This document shows, in pieces, positions 59,164 through 64,000 of a DNA stretch of 64,000 bases; position 1 is the first letter of the stretch, and the number at the start of each line of letters is the position of its first letter. This DNA comes from an uncultured Bacteroides sp. (GTDB lineage: Bacteria; Bacteroidota; Bacteroidia; Cytophagales; Cyclobacteriaceae). The position numbers and the translations under genes are program-made. Below the pieces are notes generated by a model. The model had not been told where the DNA came from and made no database searches. It worked only from the letters and a program-made list of their open reading frames with translations. The DNA lies in the NCBI GenBank assembly GCA_902168185.1, contig CABHOV010000046.1, forward strand, positions 496,001-560,000. The letters are read 5' to 3'.

Positions 59164-60564
59164 ATGAATTTCACAAGTATATCCTACAAGGCATCAGCAT
59201 CCATATTTTTTATCATCCTGCTTTGTTTCACTGTGTCTTTTGGTCAGAAAAAAGTTCAGCAAAAAGTACCCGAGAAGACGCGTATACTTTTTTTGTTTGA
59301 CGGTTCCGGCAGTATGCTTGAGTCGTGGGGAAGAGCAAATCAGTACAAGATCAACATTGCCAAATCTATACTCACACAGATTGTTGATTCGCTTCAGCAA
59401 AATGATAAGCTGGAGTTAGCTCTCCGTATTTATGGGCATCGCTCTCCGCGTGAAGCCAATAATTGTAAGGACACGTGGCTCGAGGTTCCGTTCAAGCCTA
59501 AAAATCACAAACTCATCATCGATAAGATCAATGAAGTAAAACCGAAAGGAGTTACACCCATTACGTATTCGCTCGAGCAGGCTGCAAAAGATTTTCCTGC
59601 AGGCGCAGGATATCGAAATATAGTCATCCTGATTACCGATGGTATCGAGTCGTGTGGTGGTGATCTTTGTGCTACCTCACGTGAGCTTCAGAAGAAAGGC
59701 GTTTTCCTTCGCCCCTATATTATCGGATTGGGATTGCGTGCTGAAAAAACACTGGACTGTGCCGGTAAATATATAAGTGCTGAAACTCCCAATGAATTTC
59801 ACAAGGAATTAAACAAAGCGATTCAAACTGCTTTCTCTAAAACTACAGTGAGCGTTGAACTGCTGGACGCACGTAATCAACCAACAGAAACTAATGTGAA
59901 TGTGAGCTTCGTTAATTCACTTACCGGCATCAGTATGTATGACTTTGTTCACTATCGTGATGCGCAAGGTAAACCTGACTCCGTACAAGTAGATCCAGTG
60001 GTTGATTATGACCTGGTAGTGAATACAGTACCACCGATGGTAAAAAAGAATATAGCGATCGAGATCGGCAAGCATAATACCATCCGTATACCGGTGCCAC
60101 AAGGAAATATAGTCATTCAACAAGAAGGGCGAAAAGATAATGGGCTCGAATCGATCGTTCGCGAAAAAGACAAAACCGATGTAATCAATGTACAGCGTAG
60201 CAATGAAACATTTCGTTACCTGACCGGTAAATATGAAATAGAAACGCTTACGCTTCCACGAAGAAAATTCACGATTGATGTGCAGGCTAACAAAACGCAG
60301 AACATTTACCTGCCATCGCCCGGTATAGTAAATTTCAATACTATATCTTCCGGATACGGCAGCTTGTACGAGGTCCGCGCAGACGGTACACAACAATGGG
60401 TTTGCAACCTTGATAACCAAAAAGCAAACTTCACCTTAACGATGTTACCGGGTCGGTATAAGATTGTGTTTCGCGTACGCAATACTTCCGGCAGCAAGTT
60501 TACCGGGTTCAAAACTTTTGACCTGGCATCGGGCGAAACGAAAATGGTGAACGTCTTTAACTGA
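59164..60564 (+). CDS. Exported von Willebrand factor A domain protein
   Basis: The start at ATG 59164 (466 residues) gives the better signal peptide (hydrophobic IFFIILLCFTVSFGQ); an ATG seven codons earlier is possible. A VWA domain covers about 35-225 with a complete MIDAS site (LFLFDGSGSML, the GVTPIT threonine and LITDGIESCGGD). Two regions of beta-rich sequence follow (VSVELLDARNQPTETN; about 370-466 ends GETKMVNVF), like Ca-activated-channel-type proteins. It is periplasmic or surface-exposed and probably binds a protein partner through Mg2+. It is preceded by a structured non-coding gap. Confidence 0.85.
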   Translation: MNFTSISYKASASIFFIILLCFTVSFGQKKVQQKVPEKTRILFLFDGSGSMLESWGRANQYKINIAKSILTQIVDSLQQNDKLELALRIYGHRSPREANNCKDTWLEVPFKPKNHKLIIDKINEVKPKGVTPITYSLEQAAKDFPAGAGYRNIVILITDGIESCGGDLCATSRELQKKGVFLRPYIIGLGLRAEKTLDCAGKYISAETPNEFHKELNKAIQTAFSKTTVSVELLDARNQPTETNVNVSFVNSLTGISMYDFVHYRDAQGKPDSVQVDPVVDYDLVVNTVPPMVKKNIAIEIGKHNTIRIPVPQGNIVIQQEGRKDNGLESIVREKDKTDVINVQRSNETFRYLTGKYEIETLTLPRRKFTIDVQANKTQNIYLPSPGIVNFNTISSGYGSLYEVRADGTQQWVCNLDNQKANFTLTMLPGRYKIVFRVRNTSGSKFTGFKTFDLASGETKMVNVFN

Positions 60565-60565
60565 C

Positions 60566-60679
60566 CTAGGACAGAAGAATCCAGGGCAGCAGCGCGAGCA
60601 ATAGTGCTATAATAAACCAGAATACAAGTTTTCGATTAGACTTCTTTTCGTCTGATGATGAGGCTGATTGGTGGTGCAT
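60566..60679 (-). CDS. Small putative membrane protein (37 residues)
   Basis: An ORF antiparallel to its neighbours starts MHHQSASSSDEKKSNRK, followed by one helix (LVFWFIIALLLALLPW) and a stop. It ends one base after the VWA stop. A charged N-terminus plus one clean hydrophobic helix is typical of small membrane proteins, but the length gives little statistical weight. No family is recognised. Confidence 0.4.
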   Translation of the reverse strand: MHHQSASSSDEKKSNRKLVFWFIIALLLALLPWILLS

Positions 60680-60905
60680 AGGGAATGTATAACATGCACC
60701 TTTACGGATCGCGGTAAACGAATGTTCTTATGCCTTTGGGGTATTTTCATTCTTTAACAAATCATTAACAGTTTATGGAGGAGTGTGCTGGAAGAACCAA
60801 ATTTATTTACGACTTTCGCACCGGTTAAAAGTGCTCACGTGCTGGTTCGCGCAGTGTTGATATGAAGAGGCACTCCTTATATTGTAATTCGTATTCGTAA
60901 TTTAT
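60680..60905. other. Non-coding stretch before transketolase-C
   Basis: No ORF or strong hairpin is seen. With the small ORF at 60566-60679 it makes up the 341-base gap between the VWA and transketolase genes. The promoter of the transketolase half must lie here, but no perfect TAnnTTTG was found. Confidence 0.3.
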
Positions 60906-61862
60906 ATGACCAAATTCACCTTTACAGAAAAAAAAGATACACGCTCAGGTTTTGGCGTGGGCTTGCATGAGCTTGGCAAAAGCAACTCGAATGTAGTAGC
61001 ACTTTGTGCTGACCTTACGGGATCCTTAAAGATGGATGCTTTCAAGAAAGATTTTCCGGAACGTTTCTATCAGATCGGAATTGCTGAAGCAAACATGATG
61101 GGTCTTGCTGCAGGTATGACCATCGGTGGTAAAATTCCATTCACCGGAACGTTTGCTAATTTTTCTACAGGTCGTGTATACGATCAGATCAGACAATCCA
61201 TAGCATACTCAAACAAGAATGTAAAGATCTGTGCTTCACATGCTGGCTTAACGCTTGGTGAAGATGGCGCTACGCACCAGATCCTTGAAGATATAGGGAT
61301 GATGAAAATGCTTCCGGGCATGACGGTAATTGTTCCTTGTGACTATAACCAAACGAAAGCTGCTACGATTGCTTTGGGTTCTCACGTAGGCCCTGCATAC
61401 CTGCGCTTTGGTCGTCCGAACTGGCCTATCTTTATGGCTGCTGACAGACCTTTTACCATTGGTAAAGCTGATAAACTTATTGAAGGTAAAGATGTAACGA
61501 TCTTTGCGTGTGGCCATATGGTTTGGCAGGCTGTTGAAGCGGAAGCTACACTTGCTGAAAAAGGAATCAGCGCTGAGGTAATCAATATCCATACTATCAA
61601 GCCACTTGATGTTGAAGCGATTCTGACATCGGTAGCAAAAACAGGATGTGCTGTTACATGTGAAGAACACCAGATCAACGGAGGTTTGGGAGACAGTGTA
61701 GCACAAGTACTCGCACGCTTCAACCCATCTCCTATCGAAATGGTAGCAGTAAATGATTCATTCGGTGAAAGCGGAACGCCAACACAACTCTTGAAAAAAT
61801 ACGGACTCGGTCCTGAAAATATAGTTGCCGCTGTTGACAAAGTGTTAAAGCGAAAAAAATAA
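60906..61862 (+). CDS. Transketolase, C-terminal subunit (split enzyme)
   Basis: This 318-residue protein holds the pyrimidine-binding and C-terminal domains of transketolase: [18 protein letters not shown] (catalytic glutamate), [37 protein letters not shown] and [16 protein letters not shown]. It completes the enzyme with the N-terminal subunit at 41928-42779. The two halves are on the same strand but about 18 kb apart. A strong terminator follows. Confidence 0.94.
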   Translation: MTKFTFTEKKDTRSGFGVGLHELGKSNSNVVALCADLTGSLKMDAFKKDFPERFYQIGIAEANMMGLAAGMTIGGKIPFTGTFANFSTGRVYDQIRQSIAYSNKNVKICASHAGLTLGEDGATHQILEDIGMMKMLPGMTVIVPCDYNQTKAATIALGSHVGPAYLRFGRPNWPIFMAADRPFTIGKADKLIEGKDVTIFACGHMVWQAVEAEATLAEKGISAEVINIHTIKPLDVEAILTSVAKTGCAVTCEEHQINGGLGDSVAQVLARFNPSPIEMVAVNDSFGESGTPTQLLKKYGLGPENIVAAVDKVLKRKK

Positions 61863-61880
61863 GAATATATTTCCAAGAAG

Positions 61881-61909
61881 ATACCCCGCTAAAACGGGGT
61901 ATTTTTTTT
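61881..61909 (+). terminator. Intrinsic terminator after transketolase-C
   Basis: Stem ATACCCCG (61881-61888) and CGGGGTAT (61895-61902), loop of six, then a run of eight T. Confidence 0.9.
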
Positions 61910-61958
61910 CATAGCAGCTTTCGCGTACTTGTTATACTTTATATAAACAGCTACGGTT

Positions 61959-62342
61959 ATGGAAATGCTTGACAACGCGATCACCTGGTTTGAAATACCT
62001 GTGCTTGATTTTGAACGCGCTAAAAAATTCTACTCTGCAATTTACGATTATGAAATGCCTGAAGCGATGGTAGGCGCCACTCGTATGGGTTTTCTATTAT
62101 ACGAACAGAAAGACCAACGTGTAGGGGGTGCGATATGCTTTGGTGAAGGCTATATTCCCACTCAGCAGGGAGCACGTGTATACCTGAATGGTGGTTCTGA
62201 TTTAAGCCTTGTCTTAAATCGTATTACTGCTGCTGGCGGAAAAGTAATTCTTCCCAAAACATTAATAAGCGAGCAGCATGGATACTTTGCTCTCTTCAAT
62301 GATACGGAAGGCAACATGCTCGCCCTGCATTCCAGGAAATAA
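61959..62342 (+). CDS. VOC-family (glyoxalase/bleomycin-resistance fold) protein
   Basis: This 127-residue protein is one VOC domain: ITWFEIPVLDFERAKKFYSAIYDYEM, GGAICFGEGY, RVYLNGGSDLSLVLNRITAAGGKVI and FALFNDTEGNMLALHS. The last glutamate/His region resembles a metal-site half. Members of this subgroup are usually of unknown substrate. ATG at 61959 is followed by a second ATG two codons later, and either may start. It is not obviously linked to its neighbours. Confidence 0.85.
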   Translation: MEMLDNAITWFEIPVLDFERAKKFYSAIYDYEMPEAMVGATRMGFLLYEQKDQRVGGAICFGEGYIPTQQGARVYLNGGSDLSLVLNRITAAGGKVILPKTLISEQHGYFALFNDTEGNMLALHSRK

Positions 62343-62401
62343 AGTATAGGTATACTGGCATGACTTCATAAAAATCATCGTCGGCTATATGGAATCAGAA
62401 T

Positions 62402-62416
62402 ATATTATCGTAATAT
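62402..62416 (+). promoter_or_regulatory. Candidate ArsR operator
   Basis: A dyad ATATTA-TCG-TAATAT ends 7 bases before the arsR-like ATG. AT-rich dyads around ATCGTAATAT are typical binding sites for ArsR proteins in this phylum, so self-repression is likely. Confidence 0.5.
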
Positions 62417-62423
62417 CACGCTC

Positions 62424-62783
62424 ATGGGAGCCTCTAAGATCGATAATTTTACGCCTGCCCAGATTCACCTGGCAGTATATGCAAAAGCATTGGGACATCC
62501 GGCCCGCATTGCTATTGTTCAGTTTCTCGCGCAACGTAAAGCTTGTCTCTGTGGAGATATAGTCAACGCGTTGCCCCTCTCGCAGAGTACTATATCTCAG
62601 CATTTAAAAGAATTAAAAAATGCAGGGCTGATCCGTGGAAATATAGATGGCCCCAGTGTTTCATATTGCATTGACGAAAAAATTTGGAACAGAGCGAAGC
62701 GGGCGCTTGGTAATCTTTTCGAAAATTGCGATCCTGCCAATGAATTGAATAGATTTCCTGAACCCAAAAGTATGACCGTATGA
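62424..62783 (+). CDS. ArsR/SmtB-family metalloregulator
   Basis: This 119-residue winged-helix repressor shows [24 protein letters not shown], then the recognition helix [19 protein letters not shown] and wing [13 protein letters not shown]. The CxC-type cysteines (ACLCGD) in the DNA-binding helix region are the arsenite or antimonite sensor type. It overlaps the GNAT gene by 4 bases. A dyad upstream suggests autoregulation. No arsenite pump or reductase is present in the window. Confidence 0.9.
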   Translation: MGASKIDNFTPAQIHLAVYAKALGHPARIAIVQFLAQRKACLCGDIVNALPLSQSTISQHLKELKNAGLIRGNIDGPSVSYCIDEKIWNRAKRALGNLFENCDPANELNRFPEPKSMTV

Positions 62784-63223
62784 CTTTAACGTATAGAACT
62801 ATACAAGATATAGAGAGCTTTGAAATATTTCGCTCATTGCTGAAAGCATCCGGATTACCGGCCGATGATCTTAACTTCGAGCGTGACTTACTCGTAGGAT
62901 ATTACGAAGGCGATCAACTTGTAGGCACCGGTGCACTTGAAGTATATGGTGACTATGCTTTGCTGCGCTCACTGTCTGTGAAGCTCGGTATTCGCGGTCA
63001 ATCTGTTGGCACCACCATTACTGACTACTTGCTTGACGAAGCGCGTAAAAGAAATCTGAAGGGCATTTACCTCCTCACCGAAAAAGCAAGAGGCTTCTTT
63101 TTGAAAAAAGGATTTCAGGACACAACGCGTGCACTTGTCCCAAAAGAACTTGAAGCATCCTCTGAATTCTCACACGTCTGCCCTGCATCGGCAGTCGTTA
63201 TGCACCTTGAACTCAAGGCATAA
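62780..63223 (+). CDS. GNAT N-acetyltransferase, ArsN2-like
   Basis: This 147-residue acetyltransferase has the acetyl-CoA loop region [22 protein letters not shown] (motif A) and ends [21 protein letters not shown]. Its overlap with an ArsR-type gene and the short, single-domain form match the ArsN2 class, linked to arsenic resistance. Substrate specificity is inferred from context only. Confidence 0.82.
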   Translation: MTLTYRTIQDIESFEIFRSLLKASGLPADDLNFERDLLVGYYEGDQLVGTGALEVYGDYALLRSLSVKLGIRGQSVGTTITDYLLDEARKRNLKGIYLLTEKARGFFLKKGFQDTTRALVPKELEASSEFSHVCPASAVVMHLELKA

Positions 63224-63241
63224 GGCTTAAGCAAAAGGAAA

Positions 63242-63300
63242 CTCGAAGTGTGAAGCTGTAGAAGTAAAGAAAACTTTGCTTTACACTTCGAGCTTTATAT
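63242..63300 (+). terminator. Terminator-like hairpin after the ArsR-GNAT pair
   Basis: A 10-bp stem, CTCGAAGTGT (63242-63251) and ACACTTCGAG (63283-63292), is followed by a weak T-rich tail (CTTTATAT). Confidence 0.55.
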
Positions 63301-63427
63301 ACTTCTACATTCACATTACGCCACTTTAGCTTTCTCTGCTAAGTTTCTTGTTATATGGCTTTGAGAACGACCATCCGTTAGGAGAATAAAAAACACACAT
63401 CATAAATCATAAATCGTAAATGATAAA

Positions 63428-63435
63428 GTACATTT
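63428..63435 (+). promoter_or_regulatory. -7 promoter element of the HAD/PGDH gene
   Basis: TACATTTG matches TAnnTTTG perfectly and lies 22 bases before the ATG at 63458. A -33 element is not clear. Confidence 0.6.
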
Positions 63436-63457
63436 GCGCTTCATTTTTTCCAACCTT

Positions 63458-64000
63458 ATGAAGTTGAATAAATATTTTGTTATCGATTTCGACAGCACCT
63501 TTACAAAAGTAGAAGCATTCGATGTTCTGGCAGACATCTCTTTACAGGATCACCCTGAAAGAGAAGACCGCAAAAAGCAAATTATACAAATCACGAATCA
63601 GGGAATGGATGGCTCCATCTCGTTTCGTGAGTCGTTGGAAAAAAGATTGAACCTCCTCGCTCCCAGTCAACATCACTTGCCTGCACTTATTACCAAGTTG
63701 AAAGGAAGCGTTTCTGAATCATTCAAGCGTAACAAAGAATTCTTTCAACAGTATTCTGATAACATCTATATTATATCAAACGGCTTCAAAGAATTTATTG
63801 AGCCGATCGTTACGGAGTTTGGTATCAAACCTGAAAATATACTTGCCAACGAATTCAAGTTCGATAAAGATGGCAAAGTAATCGGCTTCGATGTTGAAAA
63901 TCCGCTATCCGCTAATGGTGGTAAAGTAGAGCAGTTGAAGAAGCTTAATCTTCCCGGTGATATTTATGTTATCGGTGATGGCTATACCGATTATGAAATC
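63458..64000 (+). CDS. HAD-type phosphatase domain, 5' part of a probable phosphoserine phosphatase/3-phosphoglycerate dehydrogenase fusion
   Basis: The frame is open from ATG 63458 to the window edge (181 residues). It begins NKYFVIDFDSTFTKVEAFDV, with the HAD nucleophile motif DFDST, then IYIISNGFKEFIEP (motif II) and YVIGDGYTDYE (motif III/IV). This is the phosphoserine-phosphatase-like domain that in many Bacteroidota precedes a 3-phosphoglycerate dehydrogenase in one long protein of serine synthesis. The dehydrogenase part would lie past the edge, so the fusion is inferred, and a stand-alone phosphatase remains possible. Confidence 0.8.
   Translation, partial: MKLNKYFVIDFDSTFTKVEAFDVLADISLQDHPEREDRKKQIIQITNQGMDGSISFRESLEKRLNLLAPSQHHLPALITKLKGSVSESFKRNKEFFQQYSDNIYIISNGFKEFIEPIVTEFGIKPENILANEFKFDKDGKVIGFDVENPLSANGGKVEQLKKLNLPGDIYVIGDGYTDYEI

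Noticed and set aside
42780-60905. Mobile-element origin of the block between the transketolase halves
   Set aside because: No transposase, integrase, tRNA or flanking direct repeats are visible, and complex I is a housekeeping function.
62424-63223. Full arsenic-resistance operon
   Set aside because: Only the ArsR-type regulator and a GNAT enzyme are present; no arsenite efflux pump or arsenate reductase is seen in the window.
1-64000. CRISPR arrays, tRNA or rRNA genes, prophage
   Set aside because: No regularly spaced repeats, cloverleaf sequences, rRNA signatures or phage structural genes were recognised on reading.

Overview
The window comes from a member of the phylum Bacteroidota, most likely a Cytophagales-type soil or aquatic glycan degrader. 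The evidence is two proteins with type IX secretion (T9SS, type A) C-terminal sorting domains, a hybrid two-component system (propeller, Y_Y_Y, histidine kinase, receiver and AraC domains in one protein), Bacteroidota-type -7 promoter elements (TAnnTTTG), a transketolase split into two genes, and a serine-pathway gene that opens with a HAD phosphatase domain. No rRNA, tRNA, CRISPR array, phage or transposase gene was seen. Most genes look like housekeeping or ordinary accessory loci.

Layout. 1-4635 (-): two sensor histidine kinases, the first cut by the window edge. 4926-7504 (-): copper chaperone and copper-exporting P-type ATPase. 7625-16547 (-): a high-affinity potassium uptake (Kdp) locus with two tiny membrane genes (one is kdpF), kdpA, kdpB, kdpC, a KdpD reduced to its cytosolic sensor half, a separate HAMP/PAS kinase, and a sigma-54 activator upstream. 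16607-20454 (-): a sialate O-acetylesterase-family enzyme and a GH95 fucosidase. 20645-21061 (-): a STAS/SpoIIAA-like protein. 21547-28815 (+): the hybrid regulator, then a secreted multidomain GH5 glucanase. 29010-31187 (-): AraC regulator, PEP-mutase/isocitrate-lyase family enzyme, SnoaL-like lipoprotein. 31633-36723 (+): two large surface proteins. 36724-37388: a structured non-coding gap. 37389-42779: penicillin-binding protein 1A, a RarD/EamA transporter (-), a cyclophilin lipoprotein and the N-terminal half of transketolase. 42902-58005 (-): a complete complex I operon in the order nuoA-B-CD-E-F-G-H-I-J-K-L-M-N. 58056-60679: CBS-domain protein, a second structured gap, a VWA protein and a small membrane ORF. 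60906-64000 (+): the C-terminal half of transketolase, a VOC protein, an ArsR/GNAT pair and the start of a HAD/3-phosphoglycerate dehydrogenase-type gene.

How it works together. Complex I supplies the proton gradient. Kdp and CopA handle K+ and Cu+. The hybrid regulator probably senses oligosaccharide and induces the adjacent glucanase. The fucosidase/esterase pair would trim acetylated, fucosylated glycans. The most unusual items are: two non-coding gaps that appear to encode structured RNAs (one with complementary hairpin loops); a carbohydrate-binding-type domain in the glucanase whose halves are in reversed order; the two transketolase halves lying on either side of the whole complex I operon; palindromic repeats inside that operon; and a strong excess of the tetranucleotide TATA inside coding sequence. 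No clearly new multi-gene system was found.
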